From Bacillaceae bacterium SAS-127 (GTDB taxonomy: Bacteria > Bacillota > Bacilli > Bacillales > Domibacillaceae): a stretch of DNA of 64,000 nucleotides. This document shows, piece by piece, positions 7,381 through 16,467 of the stretch (the first letter of the stretch is position 1; every line of letters starts with the position of its first letter). The position numbers were made by a program, and so were the translations under genes. Where the stretch lies: NCBI GenBank assembly GCA_002261155.1, contig NKXN01000030.1:62001-126000 (forward strand), in the 5' to 3' direction. Under the pieces are notes generated by a model. It was not told the origin of the DNA and did no database searches. It worked only from the letters and a program-made list of their open reading frames with translations.

Positions 7381-8949
7381 TTATGCCTGGCATAGTTGCT
7401 TATAAGTGACCGTTTGATTTCTTCCTAATTTTTTTGCTAAGTATAAGCATTCATCAGCTTGATTAAACAATGTTTCCACTGTCTCTGCATGATGAGGAAA
7501 AGTAGAAACTCCTATGGAGATGGTCAAGTTTTTTCCACAAGGACTGACTGTGTTTTCGGTTGTATTTCGAAGCTTTTCAGCTAGTTGATAAGCTTCTTCC
7601 TCATTAGTTTGAGGTAGCAGGAGAACAAATTCTTCCCCTCCGTAACGACAGCAAATATCGTCTACTCTAGCCACTTTTTTCATTTGGTGTGTTAAAAACA
7701 GCAGAACTTCATCCCCAACGGTATGTCCGTAAGTATCGTTCACCTGTTTAAAATGATCAATGTCTATAAGAAGGAGTGAAAACGATTGCTGCTGCTCTAT
7801 CCATTCACTCATATACGTATTCATCGTTCGGCGATTATAAAGCTTCGTTAATGGATCAGTTGTTGATTGATACATGAAGTCATTCACTTTGTCATGTAAA
7901 GCGGAAAAACTAAATACTAATGCTTTTTTTAGCTGAATCGCTTCATAGTACCACGTATGAATATTTTTAATACTTTGTTCTTGGTTTTGTTCTGTACTAT
8001 GCTCCGCATGATAAGCGAGCTGTTGTAACGGTCTAGAAATTCGCTTGGAAAGGAACCAAATAAATAGAAGGGACACTAAAGTCAGCGGCAGCGATGTGAA
8101 GAGCATCTCCTTCACCATTTCTTTAGATGGAGCGAGAGCGATATTCGTCGGCTGTTGAGCGACAATTCCCCATTTAGCGGTTGGGATATAAGCATAGCCT
8201 GCTAACATATCTTGACCTTTCGTATTGACAAGGCGTTGTGAGCCACTTAGACCTAAGATTACCCGTTTAACGACAGGGTTGTCAGTCGCTATATTTCCGA
8301 TTCGTTCTTGTTCTGGATGATAAATAACTTGTCCATTCTCATCCACGACATACGCATATGATCCATTTTTATAAAAATGTGCCCCTAAAAACTCATAAAG
8401 AATATTCATTTCTTTCAAATAAAGAGATCCCCCGACTAACCCAAGATACTGATCATTTTCATCAAAAATAGGATAAGAAATAAAAATCACTAGTTTATTC
8501 GTTAAAGAGGTGTACGGTGTAGAAATGAGCGGTTTTTTCAATTTTAACGCTTGTTTTCCTCCAGAAGAGCTTAGTGGTCGATCTACTAAATCTACTGTTT
8601 CTGGCGCATTTACGAGAACTTTACCCGTATGATCTAAAATAAGCACTGCATTAAATGTATCTGTTTGATTTTTTAAGCGGTTGGCCTCTTTTGAAAGATA
8701 CGGTTCATTATTCTCCTTCATATAAGGGACTAGCTCTTCAGCACTAGTTGCCAATGTTTGTAAGGTTGATTGTAAAAATACATCGGTCGAGTTGGCTAAC
8801 TTCTGAGCATATACTTGATTTGTTTCTAACGCCTGCTTTATTAAAGTATTTTGAGACATTTGGTAACTTGCTACTACACCACTAGTCAAGGTGAAAATAA
8901 TCGAAATTAGGGCAATGAACAGAAATAAATGTTTTAAAGAAATATTCAT
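7381..8949 (-). CDS. membrane diguanylate cyclase with dCache-type sensor
   Basis: Makes cyclic di-GMP from two GTP. The 522-residue protein has a first membrane segment (about 6-28), an extracellular region of about 250 residues resembling a dCache domain (with YPIFDENDQYLGLVGGSLYL and a second PAS-like half), a second membrane segment (about 283-300), then a coiled linker and a GGDEF domain (about 365-518). The active-site motif is GGEEF in RYGGEEFVLLLPQ. An inhibitory I-site RxxD (RVDD) sits exactly five residues before it, so product inhibition is expected. There is no EAL domain. The ribosome site is weak. The ligand of the sensor domain is unknown; amino acids are common ligands of such domains. 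Confidence 0.9.
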   Translation of the reverse strand: MNISLKHLFLFIALISIIFTLTSGVVASYQMSQNTLIKQALETNQVYAQKLANSTDVFLQSTLQTLATSAEELVPYMKENNEPYLSKEANRLKNQTDTFNAVLILDHTGKVLVNAPETVDLVDRPLSSSGGKQALKLKKPLISTPYTSLTNKLVIFISYPIFDENDQYLGLVGGSLYLKEMNILYEFLGAHFYKNGSYAYVVDENGQVIYHPEQERIGNIATDNPVVKRVILGLSGSQRLVNTKGQDMLAGYAYIPTAKWGIVAQQPTNIALAPSKEMVKEMLFTSLPLTLVSLLFIWFLSKRISRPLQQLAYHAEHSTEQNQEQSIKNIHTWYYEAIQLKKALVFSFSALHDKVNDFMYQSTTDPLTKLYNRRTMNTYMSEWIEQQQSFSLLLIDIDHFKQVNDTYGHTVGDEVLLFLTHQMKKVARVDDICCRYGGEEFVLLLPQTNEEEAYQLAEKLRNTTENTVSPCGKNLTISIGVSTFPHHAETVETLFNQADECLYLAKKLGRNQTVTYKQLCQA

Positions 8950-9152
8950 AAGTTAATATAATGACTTCCTTTGGAAAGTATTTTTTAGATGAAAAGTGCA
9001 AAAAACAGTGAGTAAATACCTAATTTTATTTCTATTATATATTAAATTAGTAGATAAGTAGAAACTTTTATTTGTTTATTCAAAAAGTGGTTGTTTAATA
9101 ATGCCTACCTTTGTTTATTTATGGTAAGTTCAGAGGGGAGGAGGGAGAGAAA

Positions 9153-9260
9153 ATGAAAAAAGAAGACTTGATCCAATTACGAATGTTTCAATTAATTTTA
9201 TTAAATATCCTTATGTCTGTTTATTTAGTTATCATTTTTTATTCGGCACTTTTGGAATGA
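9153..9260 (+). CDS. 35-residue single-span membrane peptide
   Basis: The reading frame MKKEDLIQLRMFQLILLNIL... is mostly one hydrophobic segment (about residues 11-33) with a charged N-terminus. A near-ideal ribosome site gaggagggagag precedes the ATG. Its TGA overlaps the ATG of the next gene (ATGA, 9257-9260), so the two are probably translationally coupled. I do not recognise the peptide. It may be a partner or leader for the following membrane protein. Confidence 0.6.
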   Translation: MKKEDLIQLRMFQLILLNILMSVYLVIIFYSALLE

Positions 9261-9715
9261 AGCAATCCACCTTTTTTCTATTATTGGCAGGTTTGATGTT
9301 TTTTGAAGGTGGAACGATTGTTTTAAAGCAGGTTCCATCTGTTTATTTTTTGTCAAGGAAAATACGACGCTTGATTGAATATGAGAAGAGAAAGATGGGG
9401 GAAGAATGGAGGAAACAGCAACGGTATCAAGGAATATCTCAATTGTTATTAGGAGCTATATTTCTTTTGAATGCTTTTCTTACTTTCGGTACAGATATAA
9501 AAATGGCATTTAGCCAAAGTGTTCCTATCATGATTATTATCTACCTTTTTGCTATATTCTTCTTCAATATTATGCACGCCATTCGAGTTCGAAAAGTGGA
9601 TCAAAGTCCCGTAAGTGAATGGGAAGGCCACACTAAGCGGATGATTAAAGTCAATCTGATTGTCTTGTCCATTGCGGTATTCACTAGCTGTTTAATTGGT
9701 TTCCTTCTCTTTTAA
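9257..9715 (+). CDS. four-segment membrane protein of unknown function
   Basis: A 152-residue protein with hydrophobic segments at about 5-21, 58-77, 87-107 and 129-151, and a basic, charged stretch (RKIRRLIEYEKRKMGEEWRK) between the first two. I recognise no enzyme motif and cannot assign a family. Translation is coupled by ATGA to the 35-residue peptide gene upstream. It ends just before a small hairpin. Confidence 0.65.
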   Translation: MKQSTFFLLLAGLMFFEGGTIVLKQVPSVYFLSRKIRRLIEYEKRKMGEEWRKQQRYQGISQLLLGAIFLLNAFLTFGTDIKMAFSQSVPIMIIIYLFAIFFFNIMHAIRVRKVDQSPVSEWEGHTKRMIKVNLIVLSIAVFTSCLIGFLLF

Positions 9716-9743
9716 AAAAGAAAAGTCTTAAGCTTTTCTTTCG
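9716..9743 (+). terminator. weak terminator-like hairpin
   Basis: aaagaaaag and cttttcttt form an A/T-rich stem after the stop codon. The T tract is short. Confidence 0.4.
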
Positions 9744-9797
9744 TGCGTCTGTCAGTTATAGTAGTAACTGAAAACTACTACATAAGGAGACGATATT

Positions 9798-10238
9798 ATG
9801 GCGAAAAAAGGAACAATTATTATGGAAAACGGTGAAAAAATCGAATTTGATTTATTCCCAAAGGAAGCACCGAATACAGTAGCCAACTTTGAGAAGTTAG
9901 CAAATGAAGGATTTTACAATGGTGTGGTTTTCCACCGTGTCATCCCAGGCTTTGTGAGCCAAGGAGGAGACCCGACAGGTACAGGTGCTGGCGGTAGCGG
10001 TACAACAATTAAATGTGAAACAGAAGGTAACCCTCATAAGCATGAAGCAGGAAGTCTTTCGATGGCTCATGCTGGAAAAGACACAGGGAGCAGCCAGTTT
10101 TTTATCGTCCATGAGCCACAACCTCATTTAAATGGCGTTCACACTGTATTTGGAAAAGTGACGTCTGGACTTGAAACAGTTCTTGCGATGAAAAATGGCG
10201 ATATGATGAAGGAAGTAACAGTTGTAGATGCTGAATAA
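9798..10238 (+). CDS. ppiB: cyclophilin-type peptidyl-prolyl isomerase
   Basis: Cytoplasmic prolyl cis-trans isomerase that speeds protein folding. The 146-residue protein shows the whole cyclophilin core: [34 protein letters not shown] (active-site Arg in FHRV), [19 protein letters not shown] and [12 protein letters not shown]. The aromatic residue that confers strong cyclosporin binding in eukaryotic proteins is replaced by the [10 protein letters not shown] form, as in B. subtilis PpiB. ATG follows ataaggagac. It is monocistronic with its own terminator. Confidence 0.95.
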   Translation: MAKKGTIIMENGEKIEFDLFPKEAPNTVANFEKLANEGFYNGVVFHRVIPGFVSQGGDPTGTGAGGSGTTIKCETEGNPHKHEAGSLSMAHAGKDTGSSQFFIVHEPQPHLNGVHTVFGKVTSGLETVLAMKNGDMMKEVTVVDAE

Positions 10239-10246
10239 GTAAGCGG

Positions 10247-10276
10247 CAAAAGAGAAGCGAAGAGCTTCTCTTTTTT
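10247..10276 (+). terminator. rho-independent terminator of ppiB
   Basis: aaaagagaagc / gcttctctttt stem with a GAAGA loop and six T. Confidence 0.8.
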
Positions 10277-10352
10277 CATGTAAGCATGAGAAGTGTAGAA
10301 ACCTAGGGGAGTATGATAAAATGAGCGAGAAACGATGAAAAGGGGTGTAAGG

Positions 10353-11063
10353 ATGAAAATTGAAATATGGTCTGACTTTGTTTGTCCTTTCTGTTATATC
10401 GGAAAGCGTCGGCTAGAAAAGGCTTTGGAGCAGTTTCCGCATAAAGACGAAGTAGAAGTCGTGTATAAAAGCTATGAGCTCGATCCGAATGCTAAGCAAG
10501 AAAATGAACAACAGATTCATGAAGCATTAGCTACAAAGTATGGAACAAGCATAGAGCAAGCGAAACAGATGACAGAAAATATTAGCCAGCAAGCAGCTGA
10601 AATAGGCTTACCATTTAATTTTGACAATATGCGATCAGTGAATACGTTTCACGCTCATCGACTCGCTAAATATGCCAAGGAGCAAGGCAAAGAAAAAGAA
10701 ATGGTCGAGCGCTTATTAAAAGCATACTTCACCGACTCAATGAACGTGAATGATCAAATTATACTTGTGGGATTAGCAAAAGAAGTAGGCCTACACGAAG
10801 AGAGTGTGCAAGAGCTACTTGTAAGCGATCGCTTCTCTGAAGAAGTAAGAGCGGATGAGAATTTAGCACGAAAGCTCGGTGTGCAAGGTGTTCCGTTTTT
10901 TGTCATTAATGAGAAGTACGCTGTTTCAGGTGCTCAACCGCCTGAAGCTTTCTTAAGTGCTTTACAAAAAGTATGGGAAGAAGAAAATGAAAGACCTGTT
11001 CTAACAGATTTGTCAACAAAAACGACAGGCTCCACTTGTACAGATGAAGGCTGTGATATTTGA
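10353..11063 (+). CDS. DsbA-family (FrnE-like) thiol oxidoreductase
   Basis: A cytoplasmic thioredoxin-fold protein of 236 residues without signal peptide. The redox motif CPFC appears near residue 12 (IWSDFVCPFCYIGKRRLE), followed by the helical insertion of the FrnE group and the cis-proline loop GVQGVPFFVINEKYAVSGAQ. The C-terminus carries two further cysteines (STCTDEGCDI), which may act as an extra redox or metal pair, as described for some FrnE proteins. It resembles B. subtilis YwbO. ATG at 10353 is chosen over 10335 because aaggggtg lies 6 bases before it. The substrate is unknown. Confidence 0.85.
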   Translation: MKIEIWSDFVCPFCYIGKRRLEKALEQFPHKDEVEVVYKSYELDPNAKQENEQQIHEALATKYGTSIEQAKQMTENISQQAAEIGLPFNFDNMRSVNTFHAHRLAKYAKEQGKEKEMVERLLKAYFTDSMNVNDQIILVGLAKEVGLHEESVQELLVSDRFSEEVRADENLARKLGVQGVPFFVINEKYAVSGAQPPEAFLSALQKVWEEENERPVLTDLSTKTTGSTCTDEGCDI

Positions 11064-11065
11064 AT

Positions 11066-11106
11066 AAAAACTAGCGACCTCACGCTTGAGGTCGCTAGTT
11101 TTTATT
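11066..11106. terminator. bidirectional terminator
   Basis: aaaaactagcgacctca and tgaggtcgctagttttt form a perfect 17-base stem with a short loop, between convergent genes. Confidence 0.9.
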
Positions 11107-11125
11107 AGGTTTTTCACGAGAGAAT

Positions 11126-12862
11126 TCAGCTTTTTGGCAAGTGAATATCTACAATGGTTCCTTTTTCAACTTGTGAGTGAACATTTACTATAGCACCGTG
11201 AAGAGTGGCGATTTGTTTGGCAATGCTCATGCCAAGTCCAACACCTTCGAGTCGTTCGTCTGTATTTGTTCCGCGATAATAGCGTTCAAATAATTGTTCC
11301 ATCGTGTCTTCATCCATGCCGACACCATCATCTTCAATCCAAATGTGTAAGCCATCTTTTGAGTGGGAGAGGTGAATTGTAACAGTTGTTCCGCTTGGAT
11401 TATGCTTGATGGCATTAAAGATTAAATTATCCATCATGCGCTCGAACCACTTTCGATCGGCTTCTATCTCTACCTGTGTCATTATAGGTTCGAAATGAAA
11501 ATGATAATCTTGCAACGTTCGATCATGAATAAACTTAGACGTAATTGCTGCAAGGAGCTGATTCACTTCAAGCGTTTCTTTTGCCAGATGAAGTTCATTA
11601 TTTTTTAACTGGAAGGCCAGTGAAAAGTCTTCAATTAAATGAAGCATATATTCACCCTTTTCGCGAATGGTTTGCCCCATTTCTTCCAGCTCTGCTTGCG
11701 ACCAATGGTATTGTCCACTTTCTAATAAATGGCCATACCCTTGGATCGTGGATAGTGGCGTACGAAGGTCGTGGGATATACCTGTCATCCATTCTTCTCG
11801 TGTTTTTTCTAGTTTAGCTTGTTCTTTTTCTGATGTATCGAGCTTTTCGGCCATCTTATAAAAAGCATTGATCACTTCTTTGTATAGGCGATAACGAATT
11901 CTTACTTTTCCGTTCTTACGAAAGATTTTTTTCCTTTCATTTTCTGTTAGCACTTCTTCATAATTCCCCTGTTCCATTCTTTCTAGCCAGCTTGTAAAAA
12001 TAAATAGCGGTTGGCCGTAGCGAAAGCCATTCCAAAAGGATAGGGTAAGAGTAATGAGCAACACAATAGCGCCAACAATTCCAAATCCAAGCAGATATTC
12101 CTCCATTACTGATAGTGTTTGGTTTTTATCCTTCTTTTTTGGTAAGTGTAAAAGCCAAGTATAGTTTGTGGACGGGTCAGTATACACAGAGGTTTTTGTT
12201 GAATAAATACCAGGTGCCATCTTTTTAGAAATAATCTCTAATGGCTCGTATTGTTTTGCTTTCATCGGTTTGCCAACGGTGTCAATAATGTGGCCATTTT
12301 GATTAATAATTTGAAGAGTTCCATTTAAACTTTTCAGTTGTTCTTCTAACTGATTTTTTTTCGCTTCAGAGATTTTTCCTTCGTTACTATAGGTTGTTAC
12401 AAGATTTTTTAAAATATCCAATGGTTTATCGACGTATCCAACCATAAACACATAAGGGGTTTCATACGTATTATCGATTTCGGTTAATACCGTATACTTT
12501 CGAAATTTTTTATTCTCTTCAATTTGCAAAATGTCACCGACAGAATATTGCTCGGGTAAAGACGAAGAGGTGTTGCTTGCTTCAATGACCTTCCCTTGAT
12601 AATTCACTACTTGGGCCCACATTTGTTTTTCTTTTAGTATTCGCTCCCATTTTTCATCAATTTCCGCCTTGTTATCTTCAATGACCGTTTCTGTTGTTAA
12701 GTATTCTAATACACCTGCGGGATAGTTTCTCCGAAGTTCTTGATTAGATATATGTTGTAGTAGCAGAAAAAACAGGGCGAAAAATAAAATGATAATAGCA
12801 ATGGACAAGGAGATAAATTGAATAGAAAAATGAAAGATTAATCTTCTTCTCAATGATTTCAT
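11126..12862 (-). CDS. sensor histidine kinase (YvrG-like)
   Basis: A 578-residue membrane kinase. It has a first membrane segment (about 12-36), an extracytoplasmic sensor region of about 210 residues, a second segment (about 255-277), a linker, and a HisKA domain with the phosphorylated His in GISHDLRTPLSTIQGYG. The ATPase domain has N (NLIFNAIKHN), G1 (IEDDGVGMDEDT) and G2 (GVGLGMSIAKQIATLHGA) boxes. The start codon overlaps the response regulator stop (ATGA), so both are made from one mRNA. Length and arrangement resemble B. subtilis YvrG, whose system affects cell-wall genes; this assignment is tentative. The signal is unknown. Confidence 0.85.
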   Translation of the reverse strand: MKSLRRRLIFHFSIQFISLSIAIIILFFALFFLLLQHISNQELRRNYPAGVLEYLTTETVIEDNKAEIDEKWERILKEKQMWAQVVNYQGKVIEASNTSSSLPEQYSVGDILQIEENKKFRKYTVLTEIDNTYETPYVFMVGYVDKPLDILKNLVTTYSNEGKISEAKKNQLEEQLKSLNGTLQIINQNGHIIDTVGKPMKAKQYEPLEIISKKMAPGIYSTKTSVYTDPSTNYTWLLHLPKKKDKNQTLSVMEEYLLGFGIVGAIVLLITLTLSFWNGFRYGQPLFIFTSWLERMEQGNYEEVLTENERKKIFRKNGKVRIRYRLYKEVINAFYKMAEKLDTSEKEQAKLEKTREEWMTGISHDLRTPLSTIQGYGHLLESGQYHWSQAELEEMGQTIREKGEYMLHLIEDFSLAFQLKNNELHLAKETLEVNQLLAAITSKFIHDRTLQDYHFHFEPIMTQVEIEADRKWFERMMDNLIFNAIKHNPSGTTVTIHLSHSKDGLHIWIEDDGVGMDEDTMEQLFERYYRGTNTDERLEGVGLGMSIAKQIATLHGAIVNVHSQVEKGTIVDIHLPKS

Positions 12863-13572
12863 ATCATTTTTCCTTTAACCAGTTTGTAACCAAGACCGCG
12901 GACAGTCACTAAAAATTGCGGTCGACTTGGATCTTCTTCAATTCGTTCTCTAATTCGTCTTATATGGACCGATACCGTATTATCATCGACGTAATGGTTA
13001 TAGCCCCAAACCGCTTCTAGGAGTTCAGACTTAGAGAAGACTTTATTTGGATGTTTACAAAAATACAACAAAAGTAAATAGACTTGGGTTGGGCATGAAA
13101 CGGCTTGATCATCGACTAATAATTCTCCTTTATCTTCATCCACTAAAAACCTTCCAAAGTTGAAAGTTTTCTTCTTGTTCACTACTGGTAATGTTTCAAC
13201 AGATGAACTTCTGCGAAAATGAGCTTTAATTCTCGCGGCGATCTCCAACGGGTTAAACGGCTTCGTAACATAGTCATCTCCACCGATGGCAAATCCCGTC
13301 AATACATCTAGATCGGACACTTTTGCTGTGACAAATAAAATATAGGCTTCTGATATGTCCCGAATTTTAGGACATAATTCAAACCCGCTATAATCCGGTA
13401 ACATTACATCAAGTACAATCAAGTCAATATGTCTTTTTTCTAATATAGCTAGCGCCTCGTTTGCAGTGTGTGCGGTATAAATATGTTTAAATCCTTCTTT
13501 TCGTAAAACGGTTTCAATCATTTTCACAATCGCTTTTTCATCATCAACGAGCAGTATGGTTCTTGTTTCCAT
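12859..13572 (-). CDS. OmpR-family response regulator (YvrH-like)
   Basis: Receiver domain (residues 1-120) with the acidic pocket in LLVDDEKA, phospho-Asp in LIVLDVMLPDYSG and Lys in DDYVTKPFNPLE, then an OmpR winged helix (about 140-235) with VWGYNHYVDDNTVSVHIRRI and TVRGLGYKL. ATG at 13572 is preferred because the more upstream in-frame ATG (13587) is part of the ribosome site gaggtgt. It is the first gene of the pair with the kinase at 11126-12862. The regulated genes are unknown. The divergently transcribed DUF418 gene (13720) is a possible target. Confidence 0.9.
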   Translation of the reverse strand: METRTILLVDDEKAIVKMIETVLRKEGFKHIYTAHTANEALAILEKRHIDLIVLDVMLPDYSGFELCPKIRDISEAYILFVTAKVSDLDVLTGFAIGGDDYVTKPFNPLEIAARIKAHFRRSSSVETLPVVNKKKTFNFGRFLVDEDKGELLVDDQAVSCPTQVYLLLLYFCKHPNKVFSKSELLEAVWGYNHYVDDNTVSVHIRRIRERIEEDPSRPQFLVTVRGLGYKLVKGKMI

Positions 13573-13719
13573 TTCTATACACCTCATTTTTTATAGTAGC
13601 ACATAAACATTACGAGAACTTGAACAGAAGAGAAAGAGTTTATGAAATGTTAATCTATTGTTTGTTTCCAAGAAATCTTTCTTGTGTAAATTAATAGTAT
13701 CAATACATGTGAGGAGAAT

Positions 13720-14919
13720 ATGATGGATAAATATAGAGTTTCGGCGATTGACGGTATGAGAGGCTTTAGTTTATTAGGGATTTTATTAGCCAATATGCTG
13801 ATCTTTCAATATGGAATTTGGGGAAAGGATGAAATCGGTTTTTATTCGTTATCAGCAGCTGATCTAGGAGCCTATAAATTAGTCAAAGTATTAGTTGAAG
13901 GCAGCTTTATGCCGATCTTTACATTTTTATTTGGCTATTCAATGATTAAAATGAAGGAGAGTTTGGAACGTAAAGGTGTTCCGGTAAAACGATATTTCAT
14001 CAGACGATTTTTATTTTTAGTGTGCGCGGGGCTTTTGCACTCCACTTTCTTATGGGAAGGAGATATTCTCTTCTTTTACGGTTTGATGGGCTTTTTTCTC
14101 TTGTTGTTTATGAATCGTAGTAAGAAAACATTATTGATTTGGGGCACGTCTTTATTAATCATTATGTCATTTTTAGGATATGGAAATGTGGAAGAGTCAG
14201 CCAAGGATAAAAAAATCATGGCTGAATATGTTGAAAAAACAAACATCATTTATAGTAGCGGTAGTTATGCTGAAATTAAGCATCATCGCAATAATGAAGA
14301 TCCGTTAAATTTACCAGATGCTTTTTATATAGTTATTTTAATTTTTGCGCCATTGCTTACTGCTCCACTTTTTCTATTCGGGATGTTTGCGGCAAAGGCG
14401 AATGCGTTTGTTCATGTGCAAAAGGAACGGTCGTTATATGTAAAAGGTACGCTACTTTTGTTGCCAATCGGTATTGCACTAAAGGTCATTCCACACGTCA
14501 GTGAATCGGCTTGGAGTGGTGTGGCTGAAATGCTTGGAGCGAGCTTGTTAGCACTCGGGTATCTCTTTTTGTTTGCTCTTCTTTATACAAGGAAGCCCAA
14601 TAAGATATTTCCTGCCGCGTTTGAAAGTGTTGGCAAGTTGTCGTTAACGAATTATTTAATGCAGACAGTAATTTGTACGACGCTTTTTTATGGCTATGGT
14701 TTCGGATGGTTTGGGAAGTTAGGTATGATCTGGGGGATAGTGTTAGCGGTGATGATTTATGCCCTACAAGCAATCGCCAGTCATTATTACTTGAGAAGGT
14801 TCAAAAGAGGACCAATAGAACAATTGTTAAGAATATGGACGAATTTTTCATGGAATGGTCGTGTTAGACAGAAAAAGCTACAATTTGAGGGAGAGCCTAA
14901 CAAAGTGGAGGGGATGTAG
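13720..14919 (+). CDS. DUF418 / YeiB-like membrane protein
   Basis: A 399-residue integral membrane protein with about 9-10 hydrophobic segments. It opens RVSAIDGMRGFSLLGILLANM, the usual N-terminus of the YeiB/heparan-alpha-glucosaminide acetyltransferase-like family. It includes FLFGYSMIKM with an arginine-rich loop (RRFLFL) and ends in the DUF418 region with GKLSLTNYLMQTVICT. Proteins of this type are thought to be acyltransferases, but the acceptor is unknown. The preceding gaggag serves either of two adjacent ATGs (13720 or 13723). The small gene at 14921 follows after one base, so they form an operon. It is divergent from the two-component system. Confidence 0.8.
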   Translation: MMDKYRVSAIDGMRGFSLLGILLANMLIFQYGIWGKDEIGFYSLSAADLGAYKLVKVLVEGSFMPIFTFLFGYSMIKMKESLERKGVPVKRYFIRRFLFLVCAGLLHSTFLWEGDILFFYGLMGFFLLLFMNRSKKTLLIWGTSLLIIMSFLGYGNVEESAKDKKIMAEYVEKTNIIYSSGSYAEIKHHRNNEDPLNLPDAFYIVILIFAPLLTAPLFLFGMFAAKANAFVHVQKERSLYVKGTLLLLPIGIALKVIPHVSESAWSGVAEMLGASLLALGYLFLFALLYTRKPNKIFPAAFESVGKLSLTNYLMQTVICTTLFYGYGFGWFGKLGMIWGIVLAVMIYALQAIASHYYLRRFKRGPIEQLLRIWTNFSWNGRVRQKKLQFEGEPNKVEGM

Positions 14920-14920
14920 G

Positions 14921-15088
14921 ATGCCGAAACGAATGATTTTCGGATTCGTACTGGTTGTTGTTGGGGTCATCCTTACCTTTTGTAGTTATTCCCTTCCTGT
15001 TGAAAAGCATTTTTGGCAAAGGATTGGCTGTTTACTAGTAGTGACAGGAATTTTTCTCGCTCCTAATTGGATCAATAAGGAAGAGTGA
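14921..15088 (+). CDS. 55-residue two-segment membrane protein
   Basis: Begins MPKRMIFGFVLVVVGVILTF and has two hydrophobic segments (about 5-20 and 34-48) separated by a short polar loop. The ribosome site is gtggagggg, ending 8 bases before ATG 14921. It follows the DUF418 gene by one base and precedes a strong terminator, so it is the second gene of a two-gene operon. I do not recognise the family. Confidence 0.65.
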   Translation: MPKRMIFGFVLVVVGVILTFCSYSLPVEKHFWQRIGCLLVVTGIFLAPNWINKEE

Positions 15089-15114
15089 GCACCTGATAAA
15101 TCAGGTGCTTTTTA
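15089..15114 (+). terminator. rho-independent terminator
   Basis: gcacctga-taaa-tcaggtgc followed by five T, directly after the stop codon. Confidence 0.9.
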
Positions 15115-15250
15115 TATTGGAATTTTTCCTATTTTAGTATAAAATTACACTAGTAGATACGATTTAAAACAGTGGTGTAATGATATTCGTGTTTGCCGAA
15201 AATTTTCAAACGACAACTTCTCATATAGAAGAGTAATGAAGGTGATATAT

Positions 15251-15715
15251 ATGGATAAGCAACAAGTAAATGAATTATTGTCCGGTAAGCTCAAGCTGAT
15301 TCGTACAGAGAAAGGTTATACGCAAGATAAAATGTCAGAAGTGCTTGGTATGTCTAAAAAGACGCTTGTTCAGATTGAAAAAGGGAGAACGCTTGCTGGT
15401 TGGACAACGGTTGTGGCATTATGTGCTTTATTTCGGGAAAGTGAAATTCTGCAAGGATGCCTCGGCGATGATCCGGTAGAGATGGTGGAGACGATTGCTC
15501 ACAACAGTATTAGTACTCCTAAAGAGAAAACGATGGGAGGGCGTGTTTGGTGGAGAGAAGTGGAATCCAGTCAAGGTATTCGTTTACAACAAAATGTGAT
15601 TAGCGGTCATTTTCGCATTTTAGATAAGGAAGATTATCGGTTGTTTAGTGGATACGACAAGGAAGAAGCATATCGAGAATGGCAAACAGCTTGTCAAAGT
15701 GGGGAGAATGAATGA
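15251..15715 (+). CDS. XRE-family helix-turn-helix regulator
   Basis: 154 residues. An HTH domain covers about 15-70 (IRTEKGYTQDKMSEVLGMSKKTLVQIEKGR). The C-terminal half has WWREVESSQGIRLQQNVISGHFRIL, possibly a protein-interaction or ligand region. ATG at 15251 follows gaaggtgat; the longer frame from 15236 has no ribosome site. The stop overlaps the start of the next gene (ATGA), so regulator and membrane protein are translationally coupled. No operator was identified. Confidence 0.8.
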   Translation: MDKQQVNELLSGKLKLIRTEKGYTQDKMSEVLGMSKKTLVQIEKGRTLAGWTTVVALCALFRESEILQGCLGDDPVEMVETIAHNSISTPKEKTMGGRVWWREVESSQGIRLQQNVISGHFRILDKEDYRLFSGYDKEEAYREWQTACQSGENE

Positions 15716-16404
15716 AAAAGAAAAGAAAAAAGTTTTTAGTAATTAGTCTGATATTACTTGGTTGTATCGGTAGTTTTGTTTATGCATATTTTAAAGGCTT
15801 GCCTTGGAAAGAGAAGCAAGTGGCAAATGAGCTTCAGCAATATCTTGAAGAGCGGTATGATGAATCTTTTGTTTTGAATCATACGTTTTTTGATGAGGAA
15901 GAAAGAGTATATGGAGCAACTTTTTCACCAACTAAGGATCAATCGATGGCCTTTAATGCAAGAAAAGAAAGTGAAGACGCAATAATGGATGATTATCCAG
16001 AAGGTGTGTGGCAAAGAGAATTTCAAGAAGACATCGAGCCAGTTGTTAGAAAAAACTTTCCGAAATTAAAAGATTGGTATGTTGGTACCGCCTATGGCCA
16101 AAGTGGCGAATTAGTAGAGGGGCCAACGATTCCGACTTATCAAGAAGCAGGTGCTTTTATGTGGGTAGAGGTGAGTAAAGCAGGCGTTTTTAATGATTCG
16201 GAGCAGCAGTGGGAACAAATTTATCAGCTTGTTCATGAAGTACATAAACTAACAAGTACAGCGGAAGTATCCTTTTCCTTTGATGAAAAAAAAGGAGCTA
16301 AAGAAGAAGCAGAAGTATATATTTCTTGTATGCCAGCGGAAGTGATTCCAGTCAAAACTGTGCAAGATGCAAAAAATGCTTGTGAAATGACTAGGTTTGA
16401 CTAA
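15712..16404 (+). CDS. membrane-anchored protein of unknown function, partner of XRE regulator
   Basis: 230 residues. A basic N-terminus (MKKKRKKF) is followed by one hydrophobic segment (about 8-28), and the rest is polar and acidic and probably extracytoplasmic. Two cysteines lie near the C-terminus (ISCMPAE and NACEMT) and could form a disulfide. There is no lipobox or recognised domain. The ATGA overlap with the XRE gene suggests a sensor/regulator or regulator/target relation, but that is inference. Confidence 0.65.
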   Translation: MKKKRKKFLVISLILLGCIGSFVYAYFKGLPWKEKQVANELQQYLEERYDESFVLNHTFFDEEERVYGATFSPTKDQSMAFNARKESEDAIMDDYPEGVWQREFQEDIEPVVRKNFPKLKDWYVGTAYGQSGELVEGPTIPTYQEAGAFMWVEVSKAGVFNDSEQQWEQIYQLVHEVHKLTSTAEVSFSFDEKKGAKEEAEVYISCMPAEVIPVKTVQDAKNACEMTRFD

Positions 16405-16413
16405 GTGATATAA

Positions 16414-16447
16414 AATAGCCTGACGGAATGTTGTCTGTCAGGCTATT
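16414..16447. terminator. convergent-gene terminator hairpin
   Basis: aatagcctgac and gtcaggctatt form an 11-base stem between convergent genes. T tracts are short on both strands. Confidence 0.6.
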
Positions 16448-16467
16448 GATTAGTAAGAATATTTTGT

